Shown: one piece after another, positions 8,353 through 16,567 of the stretch
How positions within the stretch are numbered: position 1 is the stretch's first letter
How the letters are laid out: each line of letters opens with the position of its first letter
Assembly: GCA_036503775.1 (NCBI GenBank)
Contig: DASXWH010000043.1
Coordinates: forward strand, 1 to 19,096
Direction: 5' to 3'
Source of the DNA: Ohtaekwangia sp036503775
GTDB taxonomy: Bacteria > Bacteroidota > Bacteroidia > Cytophagales > Cyclobacteriaceae
Length of the DNA: 19,096 nt
Notes under the pieces: model-generated
The model's input: the letters and a program-made list of their open reading frames with translations, nothing else
Database searches by the model: none
Told to the model about the DNA's origin: nothing
Position numbers and translations under genes: made by a program

Positions 8353-9183
8353 GTGAAGATCTCCCTGATTATATCCGTCTATAAAAACACGGAAGCGTTG
8401 CGTGTTGTGCTGGATGCATTGGCCTACCAAACGTTTACAGATTTTGAGATTATCATCTCAGAAGATGGCTGTGACCAGGATATGGCAAACTTTGTTGCAT
8501 CGTATGAAACGCTGCAACCGTTAACGCATTGCACACAGGAAGATGAAGGCTGGCGTAAAAACAAAGCGCTGAATAATGCCATCCGGGTTAGCCGTGGTAA
8601 CTACCTGGTTTTTATTGATGGTGACTGTGTACTGCATCACCGTTTTATGGAAGAGCATAAGCGGCTGGCAGATCCGAAAGGATTTGTTGCCGGCAAACGA
8701 GTAAAATTAGGCCCGCAATTCTCTGAGCAATACCTGAAGCGCAAAGATTTTCTGGTACTTGAAAATGAAGTGGCAACTCACTTTAACAAGCTCCGGGCAG
8801 ATGGTGCTGAATTCATTGAGGAAGGAATTTATATTGCTCCCAACAGCGCGTTGAGCTTCCTGTCGAGATTACGGCCCATGAAACACCTGAAGGGATGTAA
8901 CATGTCTTTTTACAAAAGTGCTGTTGAAGCGATCAATGGTTTTGATGAAGACTATCAGCAACCAGCTGTCGGAGAAGATGCGGATCTGCAATGGCGGTTT
9001 GAGCAGGCTGGATATAAACTTATTTCAGCACGTAATCTGGCCGTACAATATCATTTGCATCATGCCGAAAACTGGGCTGATCAAACTGCCGGTTTATTGA
9101 TGATGCAGGAAAAAATAAAGCACAATCAGTTCATCTGCCTGAACGGACTTCAAAAGATGAATCGCCTCATGTCAGCGATTTGA
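8353..9183 (+). CDS. Family 2 glycosyltransferase (second of tandem pair), GTG start
   Basis: 276 aa. The start is a GTG 3 nt after the previous stop, preferred because translation from it gives the canonical GT2 N-terminus KISLIISVYKN with nothing missing. Motifs: SEDG at 36-39, DGDC at 89-92 (metal DxD), GCNMSF at 181-186, INGFDED at 194-200, GEDADLQWR at 207-215, and a histidine-rich HLHH at 234-237, typical of the Glyco_transf_7C type. It has the same length and motif order as its upstream neighbour but clearly diverged residues, which points to an old duplication with a different linkage. Its last 17 bases overlap the end of the convergent GT-D-like gene, so there is no room for a terminator between the two units. 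Confidence 0.9.
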   Translation: MKISLIISVYKNTEALRVVLDALAYQTFTDFEIIISEDGCDQDMANFVASYETLQPLTHCTQEDEGWRKNKALNNAIRVSRGNYLVFIDGDCVLHHRFMEEHKRLADPKGFVAGKRVKLGPQFSEQYLKRKDFLVLENEVATHFNKLRADGAEFIEEGIYIAPNSALSFLSRLRPMKHLKGCNMSFYKSAVEAINGFDEDYQQPAVGEDADLQWRFEQAGYKLISARNLAVQYHLHHAENWADQTAGLLMMQEKIKHNQFICLNGLQKMNRLMSAI

Positions 9184-9997
9184 TCAGCGAATACATTTTT
9201 AATTTTACCTCGCCACGGAGGTAAATCATTCGCTCGGTGAAATTCAGGTTCTTATGTGAATTGATGATATACCGGTCAATGCGATGGCCGGCCAGCCGGA
9301 TCCACTTACGGGTTTGTCTTTCATCCGCTACATCTACCAGCGAACCAATATCAAACGACTGAATTTCAACGCCCATCTCCCACAGGCGTTTATTGATCAC
9401 ACGCGTAGCCTGACCTGCAGCCGGAATGATCAACTCAACATCATGAATATGCTGCACTACGTTCGGCCACCATTGGTCAATCGTGGCATAAGCATTTCGT
9501 GCTGGCGTCTCAACGTAGTAATGAACTGAACCGATCAGTTTTTCAACCTTGTCCTTCGGAATACAACCAATGTACATCTTGCATTTGGGGCGGATCAGCT
9601 CAGCCAGAAATTTATTAACGATATGAGGCTGAAAGACTCCGAGGTAATGCAGGAAAACCGGATTTTCAAAAACGACATCCCTCACTGATCCGAATTTTGC
9701 ATCCAGGAATTCAATCATCTCCTGGTTAGCTTTGAAGATAGCGAAGAGTCCACGGACCATACCACGTTCACGGGGATGATTAACGGCAAGTCCTCTCAGG
9801 TAAAGCGGATGATCGATTTGAAATGCTGCTGTCATTTCTTTCGAAAGCTCAGGTGTAACGGAATGGTTCGCGGCATTCCGTCCCATGATCATATAGATGT
9901 CAGCATCACCAAAGCGTGAATAGAAAGCGCGTTTGTTGTGCAGGAAAACAAACCGTACGTGATCGAGCGATGTCTGCGTATCCTTGACCCGTATCAT
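9167..9997 (-). CDS. GT-D-fold-like glycosyltransferase (second gene of the - strand pair)
   Basis: 276 aa, soluble. Two blocks match the GT-D family (formerly DUF1792): YSRFGDAD at 26-33, corresponding to the R-[FY]-G-D-G-E motif with its metal-binding acidic pair (Asp31, Asp33 here), and a C-terminal block with IIPAAGQAT, NKRLWEMG and SFDIGSL, corresponding to the family ending in which a predicted Rossmann strand precedes 'DiGH'. Family members transfer sugars in bacterial glycan or glycoprotein assembly; the exact substrate is unknown. It lies 3 nt downstream of a paralogue on the same strand and overlaps the convergent GT2 gene by 17 bp. The ATG at 9995-9997 is the natural start because it aligns with the paralogue's start. 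The family call is from motifs read by eye. Confidence 0.72.
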   Translation of the reverse strand: MIRVKDTQTSLDHVRFVFLHNKRAFYSRFGDADIYMIMGRNAANHSVTPELSKEMTAAFQIDHPLYLRGLAVNHPRERGMVRGLFAIFKANQEMIEFLDAKFGSVRDVVFENPVFLHYLGVFQPHIVNKFLAELIRPKCKMYIGCIPKDKVEKLIGSVHYYVETPARNAYATIDQWWPNVVQHIHDVELIIPAAGQATRVINKRLWEMGVEIQSFDIGSLVDVADERQTRKWIRLAGHRIDRYIINSHKNLNFTERMIYLRGEVKLKMYSLIKSLT

Positions 9998-10000
9998 GAA

Positions 10001-10774
10001 TTATGCGCGAACCAGCTTCTCGTCCTTTTCCAGGTATACGAGATCATCAAAAATGTCATCGTCATTGAATATGTCAGCTATGCCGTGTTCCGTTTCTGGT
10101 TCGTTAATCCACATACGACTTTCTGCTTCTCGTATGGTATTGGCCAGAAAATCAATATCAAGGGATTGAATTTCAACACCCATTTCCCAAAGCCTTTTAT
10201 TTATCAGGTGTGTGGCATCACCTGCAGCTACTACAACCATTTCAACATCGTGAATGTGTTTTACTACTTCCGGCCACCATGTATTGATATTGGTGTATGC
10301 TTCAGATGATGGTGTTTCAATATAGTGTGCCACTGTCCCCATCAATTCCTCTGCCTTTTGCTGAGGCAATGAACCAATGAACAGTTTCCGTTTGTGATGC
10401 GTCATCTCTTCCAGAACTTCACGCATCTGATCCGGTTGGAACACACTCATGAATTGTTGAAATACCGGATTCTCCAGAATAATGGTTTCAGACGATCCTC
10501 CTTTCTCCGCCAGGAGTTCAAGCATCTTTCGGCTGCTGATGTTACTGGTGGTTCGACTGACAGCAATTACTCTCACGAAGAGAGGATGATTAATCTGAAA
10601 TGTTTCCGTTACTTCTTTCGACAACCCGGGAGTAACACCATGATCAGAAGCATTCCGGTTCAGAATCATATTCACATCGGCAAGGTCAAACCGGGAATAG
10701 AAAGCACGTTTGTTCTGGCTGAAAAGTTGTTGGATGTATTCAAGCGATGAATGAGTTCCTTTAAGCTGTATCAT
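10001..10774 (-). CDS. GT-D-fold-like protein with altered acidic motif (first gene of the - strand pair)
   Basis: 257 aa, paralogous to the downstream gene over its whole length: both share NKRAFYSRF near residue 21, TP-LSKE, HPL, an ENPVF block, a WWP..V.HIHDVE block and NKRLWEMGVEIQS. The metal-motif position differs: RFGDAD in the paralogue is RFDLAD here (residues 28-33), so Gly30 becomes Asp and Asp31 becomes Leu while Asp33 stays. The C-terminal tail is different and very acidic (around IFNDDDIFDDL). It may be an enzyme with shifted metal ligands or a non-catalytic partner of the downstream paralogue. A TAAATTTG -7-like element lies 17 nt upstream of its ATG, so it likely leads the operon. 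Confidence 0.68.
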   Translation of the reverse strand: MIQLKGTHSSLEYIQQLFSQNKRAFYSRFDLADVNMILNRNASDHGVTPGLSKEVTETFQINHPLFVRVIAVSRTTSNISSRKMLELLAEKGGSSETIILENPVFQQFMSVFQPDQMREVLEEMTHHKRKLFIGSLPQQKAEELMGTVAHYIETPSSEAYTNINTWWPEVVKHIHDVEMVVVAAGDATHLINKRLWEMGVEIQSLDIDFLANTIREAESRMWINEPETEHGIADIFNDDDIFDDLVYLEKDEKLVRA

Positions 10775-10791
10775 AAATTGGTGGATATAGA

Positions 10792-10799
10792 CAAATTTA
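10792..10799 (-). promoter_or_regulatory. Putative -7 element for the GT-D-like operon
   Basis: On the - strand this reads TAAATTTG, an exact TAnnTTTG match, 17 nt before the ATG at 10774. No TTTG is found at the ideal distance upstream; the nearest (TTTG at 10810-10807) is only 7 bp away. The remainder of the 208-bp divergent gap holds the oppositely directed promoter and a weak GC-rich imperfect hairpin near 10812-10832. Confidence 0.45.
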
Positions 10800-10931
10800 C
10801 AACCACCAAAACATGCAGCCGGGAAGCCGGCATTAAGGTTCTGTTACCGATCCTTTAAGATATCTCAACAGATTTCCTGCATAGGTTTTAAATTTCCCGG
10901 ATATGACATTTATAACCAGCGGATTGTACTA

Positions 10932-10962
10932 TTTGGACACTTCTCAAAAAGAACTATTTTTA
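10932..10962 (+). promoter_or_regulatory. Putative -33/-7 promoter of the + strand FtsX-like permease
   Basis: TTTG at 10932-10935, then a 19-bp spacer, then TATTTTTA at 10955-10962 (seven of eight positions of TAnnTTTG; the final G is A). Spacing and both boxes fit the Bacteroidota housekeeping promoter. It ends 20 nt before the ATG at 10983, which would leave a short leader. Confidence 0.5.
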
Positions 10963-10982
10963 AACTTACAGATATAACCACC

Positions 10983-13388
10983 ATGCTTAAACACTACTGG
11001 AACACCGCTTTACGTAATCTGCTGCGAAGTAAATTATTCACCTCAATCAATGTTATCGGCCTTTCGATCAGCATTGCCATCTTCCTGGCCCTGAGCGGAT
11101 ATGTTCTATACCAGTTCAGCTTCGATAAATTCTATGCGAATGGTGACCGGATCTACCGTGTTGAATATGCAGAGTTTCACGATGGTCAGCCGGTTTTACA
11201 AACCTCACGCACACACAGCCGGGCCACACTGCTCATGCATGAATATGTTCCGCAGGTTGAAGCCGTTACCCGCATATACCATGAGAAGGCTTATGTATTC
11301 CGTGAAGATGTTCGTCTTGTAGACCAGAACATGCTGTTTGCAGACAGTTCTTTCATGAAGGTATTCGATATTAAAGTGATTGAAGGCTCTGCAGACGCAC
11401 TTACTCCACCCCGTACCGTGATGATCTCTGCATCGCAGGCCAAGGTTTACTTTGGCGATGAGAATCCGATGGGTAAAACCCTGTATTTTAATGAGCGACT
11501 CCCCTTTACGGTTACCGGCATTTTTGAGGATATACCTAAAACCACTTCCATTGATTTCGATTTTCTCTTGTCTTGGTCAACTATTTACTTTTATGGTTGG
11601 GGTGCACGTGAAGGTGACTTCGATTATCCCTCTGTTCATACATTTGTAAAGCTTCATCCCCATGCCACCGACATCAACGCGGTCAACGCTGGACTGGCGC
11701 GCATGACGAAGGAACAGATCACCTCACTTGAAAAACGTGGCCACACCGGAAAGTATGAACTTCGCCCGTATACTGAACTGCATACCGCTACCGGTCTTGC
11801 CGGAGAAATCAAACCAGGCGTAAACAAAACGCTGTTGTATTCGCTGATATCACTGGCTGTATTTATTCTGGTAGCCGCGTGGATCAACTACATCAATCTT
11901 TCGTTGGCCCGGTCGCTGGAGCGTGCTGATGAGATCGGTGTCCGGAAAGTGTTTGGAGCCTCACGCATGATCATCAGCGGCCAGTTTTTACTGGAAGCCT
12001 TTATTCTCTCCAGTATTACCTTTCTGTTGGGATATGGATTGTACTATACTTTTACAGGGCCTCTCTCCTACATCATCTTTACAGACGTAACATTCTTTAC
12101 CCCCAATATGTCTACGTGGGTGATTTACTTTGCCGGATTTGTGATCGGCACAACACTCGTAGCGTTTTACCCGGCATTGTTTATCTCCAGATTCAAACCT
12201 GTTTTGATCCTGAAGAACAAACTCGGAAGCGGAAGAGGAAAAGCCAATCTGCTTCACCAAAGCCTGATGGTCTTTCAGTTATTTCTGGCAGTGGCCATCG
12301 TTGGGATCACCTTCATAGCCGGAAGACAGATTGCCTATATGCGCGATTTCGATTCCGGATTTAATGCGAAGCAGACCATCAGTCTCCGGGGCCCCGCGTC
12401 TACCAACTCAGATTCGCTGCGCTACTCACGCTTTGTGGCATTCCGCAATGAAGTATTGCAAAACGCTGTGTTTACTTCCGGAACCGCATCGATGAATATT
12501 CCCGGTGAGGAAGTCCGCTTTCATGATGAAGCTGTTCACGCGGTAGGTTCTGACAACCTGAAGAAACAATCTTTCCAGGTCATGTGGATTGACGAAGGAT
12601 ACCAGGAGACCTTTGGATTAACGTTGCTCGGGGGGCGTAACTTCAATCAGCAGGAAACCGGGCTTACCTGTATGATCAATGAGGCTGCCGCAAAAGCCTT
12701 AGGCTATAAAAATCCATTAGACGCTGTCAACACGAACATCATAAACAGCGAACAAAAGACGATCACGATTCTCGGTGTATGGAAAGATTATCATCAGCAG
12801 TCATTGCGTAAATCAGTTGAACCGATCATATTCTATCACCACCATCCGCATGAATATGGATATTACTCTTTCCAGGCACAGTCACGTGCCGGGAATTACC
12901 TCGATATCATTGAAGCGATCTGGAAGAAACATTATCCCAATGATACCTTCAGCTACTACTTCATGGATCGTTTCTTTGAAGAACAATATAAATCGGATCA
13001 ACTCTTTGCCCGGTTATTGAATCTGTTCAGCGTGATTTCGATCACGGTTGCATGTCTTGGACTATTTGGTATGGCTTCACTGGCTATGGTAAAACGTATG
13101 AAAGAAATTGGTGTCCGGAAAGTACTGGGAGCTTCCGTGCTGAACATTCTCATTTTGCTTTCGAAGAACTATGTGAGGCTGATTATCATCAGTTGTGTGT
13201 TTGCTTTTCCTGCAGCGTACTACCTGACGGATCTGTGGCTCAATGGGTTCGCCTACAAAATTGATATCAGCATCTGGATGATCGTGCTTCCGGGTGTAAT
13301 TGTACTCATCGCTACGTTGCTCACTATTTCATCGCAGGCTATACGTGCCGCACTAACGAATCCGGCTAAGACACTGCGCGATCAATAA
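10983..13388 (+). CDS. MacB/FtsX-like ABC transporter permease (duplicated MacB_PCD-FtsX)
   Basis: 801 aa inner-membrane protein with the Bacteroidota double-unit plan. An N-terminal amphipathic stretch (HYWNTALRNLLRSK) precedes TM1 at ~19-43; a periplasmic MacB-PCD domain runs to ~280; three TMs follow at ~285-305, 335-355 and 379-400. A second unit has TM5 at ~428-448, a second periplasmic domain, and TMs at ~678-702, 733-750 and 765-787. Each half has the FtsX coupling signature after its second TM: EIGVRKVFGAS at ~320 and EIGVRKVLGAS at ~710. Such permeases pair with a LolD/MacB-type ATPase and act by mechanotransmission rather than classical transport. No ATPase gene is adjacent, so the ATPase must be encoded elsewhere. 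It is convergent with a similar permease. Substrate unknown. Confidence 0.92.
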   Translation: MLKHYWNTALRNLLRSKLFTSINVIGLSISIAIFLALSGYVLYQFSFDKFYANGDRIYRVEYAEFHDGQPVLQTSRTHSRATLLMHEYVPQVEAVTRIYHEKAYVFREDVRLVDQNMLFADSSFMKVFDIKVIEGSADALTPPRTVMISASQAKVYFGDENPMGKTLYFNERLPFTVTGIFEDIPKTTSIDFDFLLSWSTIYFYGWGAREGDFDYPSVHTFVKLHPHATDINAVNAGLARMTKEQITSLEKRGHTGKYELRPYTELHTATGLAGEIKPGVNKTLLYSLISLAVFILVAAWINYINLSLARSLERADEIGVRKVFGASRMIISGQFLLEAFILSSITFLLGYGLYYTFTGPLSYIIFTDVTFFTPNMSTWVIYFAGFVIGTTLVAFYPALFISRFKPVLILKNKLGSGRGKANLLHQSLMVFQLFLAVAIVGITFIAGRQIAYMRDFDSGFNAKQTISLRGPASTNSDSLRYSRFVAFRNEVLQNAVFTSGTASMNIPGEEVRFHDEAVHAVGSDNLKKQSFQVMWIDEGYQETFGLTLLGGRNFNQQETGLTCMINEAAAKALGYKNPLDAVNTNIINSEQKTITILGVWKDYHQQSLRKSVEPIIFYHHHPHEYGYYSFQAQSRAGNYLDIIEAIWKKHYPNDTFSYYFMDRFFEEQYKSDQLFARLLNLFSVISITVACLGLFGMASLAMVKRMKEIGVRKVLGASVLNILILLSKNYVRLIIISCVFAFPAAYYLTDLWLNGFAYKIDISIWMIVLPGVIVLIATLLTISSQAIRAALTNPAKTLRDQ

Positions 13389-13399
13389 TTATGTTTCGC

Positions 13400-13435
13400 A
13401 GTCCACAGACCACAGTCGACCGTGATCTGTGGACT
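13400..13435. repeat. Palindromic GTCCACAG-type intergenic repeat
   Basis: AGTCCACAGA (13400-13409) and TCTGTGGACT (13426-13435) form a perfect 10-bp inverted repeat, and the 16-nt interior is itself nearly palindromic around GTCGAC, so almost the whole element folds back. Further partial copies of the unit flank it (CCACAGTC inside, ACTGTGGACC just after). It sits in the 59-bp gap between two convergent permease genes. There is no T-run on either side, so it looks more like a short REP-like dispersed element than a classical intrinsic terminator, though it may still slow polymerase. Confidence 0.65.
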
Positions 13436-13447
13436 GTGGACCATTTC

Positions 13448-15814
13448 CTATTCACTTCGTAAAGAATTCACCGGATTAGAGTGTGCCGCACGTAATGCCT
13501 GGGTACTGACAATAGCCAATGCAAACACGAGTGCAATCAATCCCGTCAACGGAAATATCCACCATGCTATTTCCGTACGGATCGTATAACGCTCCAGGTA
13601 TTTGGCAAGCCCCCACCAGGCCAGCGGTGATGAAACAATAAAAGAGACAATCACCAGCACGGAAAAATCCTTTGATACTAACCGCACCAGGCTGGGCACT
13701 GAAGCGCCTAATACCTTCCGGATACCGATCTCTTTGGTCCGTTGTTCGGCTGTGAACGATGCCAGTCCGAATAATCCTAGTCCGGTGATGATGATCGTGA
13801 GCGTTGCAAACAAACTGGCAAGCTGGCTGGTCAGATTGATAGTCGTGAACTTCTTTTGAAACTCCACATCGGCAAAACGATATTCGAACGGATAGGCCGG
13901 TGCATGTTTCTCAAAAATAGTTTTTACTTTATCGATAGCAGCGGGCAGGTCTTTCGTCTTTTTCAGGCGGACCGAAACCACATCAATCCACTCCGGATCA
14001 AGAACAACAAACATCGGTTTAACCGGATCATAGGGTGAGCCCATCAATACGTCTTCCGTTATGCCAATCAGTTTTCGTTTGCCACCCCACAGATCCAATT
14101 CTGTTCCGATCGGATCCTTCAGGTTCATTAGTGCCACGCCTGCTTTATTCACCAGGATAGCAGCCGTATCGCTTTTAAAATCTTCGGAGAAGTCGCGGCC
14201 TTCCAGTAATTTAATTCCCATCGTTTTGGTATAGTCATATTCAGTCGCGATCGTTGTAAAGATCACACGCAGATCTTCCGGTTTACCAGGCCATCCTAAA
14301 AAATTGTTGGAGTTGATATCCGTGATCGAGCTGTTTGATTTGGTTACGGCCTCGACTACACCGGAAGCCAGCAGATCAAGCTTAATCGGTTTGTAATTCT
14401 TTGCTACTTCATTCGTGTAATTTACAGCCATCAGGTTTTCCTGGTCATAGCCGATCTCACGTCCTTTCACCAATTGGATCTGCTGATAGATAACGATGGT
14501 ACCAATGATCAGAAAAATAGAAAAGCCAAACTGGAGGGTAACCAGTATCTTCCGGGGTGTACTTGCGCCCTTCCCTACTGTGGGTTTTCCCTTTAGCACT
14601 TTCACCGGCTGAAATGACGACAGGTAAAATGCCGGATAACTTCCGGATACAATACCGGTAACTACGATCAGTCCAACGGCATACAACCAGAACTCTCCTG
14701 AGGTATAATCAATAAAGAGTTTCTTTTCAACAAGCTCATTGTAGTAAGGAAGCACAAGCTGCGCAACCAGCACGGCCGCGATGAACGCCAGAAAAGCCAT
14801 GAAGGTAGATTCCCCAATGAACTGCAGGACAAGCTCTCTTCGTTTTGATCCTATACTTTTACGAATCCCCACTTCCTTTGCGCGTCTTTCTGACCGTGCG
14901 GTAGCCAGGTTCATGAAGTTTATGCAGGCGATAACGATAATAAAAATAGCAATGATGGTGAACAATTGTACATAGTCGCTCATCCCACCGGTTTCAACAC
15001 CATCATCAAAGGAAGAATATAATCTCCATCGCGGCATTGGATATAAAAAGAACTCTGGCTTGGTATCCTTTTCACCATGTTCCTGCAGCATCATCTTTAC
15101 CCGGCTTTCTACCGCAGCTTTATTGGAGGCATCATTCAGTTCCAGGAATACCTGAAAGGAATAGTTTCCCCAGTTAGTAGTGTTTCTGCGAACCCAGTCA
15201 CTGATCTGCTCACGGAATTTCCAGGTCATCAGGAAATCAAACTCGAAAGTAGAATTGCCTGGTACATTTTTTAAGACTCCGGTGACTTTCAGATCGTTCT
15301 CATTATCAACACGAACTACCTTATTGATCGGATCATCGTCACCAAAAAGTGCTTTGGCTGTTGCTTCCGTGATAATAATAGAGCGGGGATCATCCATCAC
15401 CTGTGCGGCATTCCCCGCGATCAACGGAAACTCAAACACCTCCAGAAATTCTTCGCTGGCATAGTATCCTCTTTTTGTCAATCGGTTATCACCCACGGTC
15501 AACAAGTGATCACCTCCCCAGTCGGTAACAACAGCATGTTTGATGTTACTATCAGCCGTCTTCATCGCCTCATAGGTGGGCAAAGGAACCGAGGTCCAGG
15601 AACTTACCTTACCGTCAAATCTGGCGTTGATCCAGACCTGGTACAGGCGATCATATTTAGGCAGAAATTTATTGTATGAAGTTTCATCCGCAACCCAAAG
15701 AAGGATCAGAATGCTGCAGGCAATTCCAATGGAAAGCCCGGTGATATTAATAAAGGAGTAAAACCCGTTCTTGAAGAGATTTCTGACGGTAATAAGGAAG
15801 TAGTTCTTTATCAT
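13448..15814 (-). CDS. MacB/FtsX-like ABC transporter permease (duplicated MacB_PCD-FtsX)
   Basis: 788 aa from the ATG at 15814. A GTG three codons upstream (15823) is in frame, but it falls inside the Shine-Dalgarno-like AAGGTG, and relatives begin with MIKNYF..A.RNL, as here from the ATG. Same architecture as the convergent + strand permease: TM1 at ~21-43, a periplasmic MacB-PCD domain, a three-TM bundle with EVGIRKSIGS, a second TM/periplasmic unit, and a final three-TM bundle with EIGIRKVLGAS. The C-terminus ALRAAHSNPVNSLRSE matches the family ending. The two proteins are paralogous in layout but strongly diverged, so this is not a recent duplication. No ATPase gene is adjacent. Inner-membrane location is firm; substrate unknown. 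Confidence 0.92.
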   Translation of the reverse strand: MIKNYFLITVRNLFKNGFYSFINITGLSIGIACSILILLWVADETSYNKFLPKYDRLYQVWINARFDGKVSSWTSVPLPTYEAMKTADSNIKHAVVTDWGGDHLLTVGDNRLTKRGYYASEEFLEVFEFPLIAGNAAQVMDDPRSIIITEATAKALFGDDDPINKVVRVDNENDLKVTGVLKNVPGNSTFEFDFLMTWKFREQISDWVRRNTTNWGNYSFQVFLELNDASNKAAVESRVKMMLQEHGEKDTKPEFFLYPMPRWRLYSSFDDGVETGGMSDYVQLFTIIAIFIIVIACINFMNLATARSERRAKEVGIRKSIGSKRRELVLQFIGESTFMAFLAFIAAVLVAQLVLPYYNELVEKKLFIDYTSGEFWLYAVGLIVVTGIVSGSYPAFYLSSFQPVKVLKGKPTVGKGASTPRKILVTLQFGFSIFLIIGTIVIYQQIQLVKGREIGYDQENLMAVNYTNEVAKNYKPIKLDLLASGVVEAVTKSNSSITDINSNNFLGWPGKPEDLRVIFTTIATEYDYTKTMGIKLLEGRDFSEDFKSDTAAILVNKAGVALMNLKDPIGTELDLWGGKRKLIGITEDVLMGSPYDPVKPMFVVLDPEWIDVVSVRLKKTKDLPAAIDKVKTIFEKHAPAYPFEYRFADVEFQKKFTTINLTSQLASLFATLTIIITGLGLFGLASFTAEQRTKEIGIRKVLGASVPSLVRLVSKDFSVLVIVSFIVSSPLAWWGLAKYLERYTIRTEIAWWIFPLTGLIALVFALAIVSTQALRAAHSNPVNSLRSE

Positions 15815-15820
15815 AAAAGG

Positions 15821-15826
15821 CACCTT
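15821..15826 (-). promoter_or_regulatory. Shine-Dalgarno-like site deciding the permease start
   Basis: On the - strand AAGGTG lies 6 nt before the ATG at 15814. It is one base from AAGGAG and overlaps the alternative GTG at 15823, which favours the ATG. Bacteroidota often do without such sites, so the support is moderate. Confidence 0.4.
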
Positions 15827-15959
15827 TGAGTTTAATAGACTACCGATTTTTCAAAAGGTGACAGAAAATCAAATATTTTTTTTTCACCGTTCACAGTCAC
15901 TACCACAACGTGGACAGACAAAGGCAATGAACGTAAATAAGATTTACTATCTTGACCCC

Positions 15960-16562
15960 ATGGGATGTACTAAAACGAACACGCTTTATTCACTTTCGGT
16001 CATACTTGCTTTTATTACCTTTCAGTCTTTTGCACAGGTATCGGCAGGTGCGCCACATAAACTTCCGGATGATCTTCAAACCGAAACGATACTGTTTTTA
16101 AAGTATGATTCCGTGACTATCACAACACCACGACCGGATGGAATGAGTAAAACCTATTATCAGAAATGGACTGACCATAATGCGATGGTGCCGCGGCATA
16201 ATGCAAGGCTCAGGGAAATTGCTGCGAAGTATCCTTACAAGTATAAAATTGTATCCATGACGGATAAAGAAAACTACCGGTCACATGGTGCTAAGTATAT
16301 GTTGTGGCTGAATACGTTTGATGCATTCACGATCGGAAACAGTTTGGAATCCCAATCATCCGTGATTGGAGAAAGTGGTAATAATGGTGTGCATTGTGCA
16401 GCAGGAATTCCGGATACGCAGTTAGGCATTATGGATCTCAGTTCAGATAAGACTTACCTGGTAGATAAGCGGATAAGCACTTCCTACACTTACCGCTATG
16501 ATAAAATGATTCCTGAATTGCTGAAGATGATTGAAAAGCAGTTCAGAACAGCCCGGAAATAG
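15960..16562 (+). CDS. Exported protein of unknown function
   Basis: 200 aa from the ATG at 15960, chosen because it places a signal peptide at the N-terminus (TNTLYSLSVILAFITFQSFAQ, probable cleavage after FAQ). The frame is open further upstream to an ATG at 15858 and includes another at 15927, but these add 34 or 11 residues without signal-peptide character. The mature part is soluble, about 175 aa, rich in charged and aromatic residues: ETILFLKYDSV near its start, an AAKYPYKYKIVSMTD block, a GAKYMLWLNTFDAF block, GNNGVHCAAGIPDTQLG, and a Lys-rich end. It has a single Cys in the mature part. I do not recognise the family. It is divergent from the permease (gap ~145 bp) and ends 5 nt from the convergent HxlR gene. 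Periplasmic or secreted location is inferred. Confidence 0.8.
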   Translation: MGCTKTNTLYSLSVILAFITFQSFAQVSAGAPHKLPDDLQTETILFLKYDSVTITTPRPDGMSKTYYQKWTDHNAMVPRHNARLREIAAKYPYKYKIVSMTDKENYRSHGAKYMLWLNTFDAFTIGNSLESQSSVIGESGNNGVHCAAGIPDTQLGIMDLSSDKTYLVDKRISTSYTYRYDKMIPELLKMIEKQFRTARK

Positions 16563-16567
16563 AGAAC

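Noticed and set aside
9938..10750. Two + strand open frames of 118-123 codons opposite the GT-D-like genes
   Set aside because: They lie antisense to well-supported paralogous genes and their translations show no domain. They are similar to each other only because the paralogous genes opposite are similar.
10812..10832. GC-rich hairpin in the divergent gap
   Set aside because: The stem is imperfect with a bulge and a tiny loop, and it has no placement that suggests an operator or terminator.
13400..13435. Classical Rho-independent terminator
   Set aside because: The hairpin is good, but neither side has a T-run; it is reported as a palindromic repeat instead.
15815..15823. GTG 15823 as the permease start
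   Set aside because: It overlaps the Shine-Dalgarno-like AAGGTG, and the family N-terminus begins at ATG 15814.
15858..15959. N-terminal extension of the exported protein from ATG 15858
   Set aside because: The extra 34 residues are polar and would displace the signal peptide; the segment more likely holds the promoter region.
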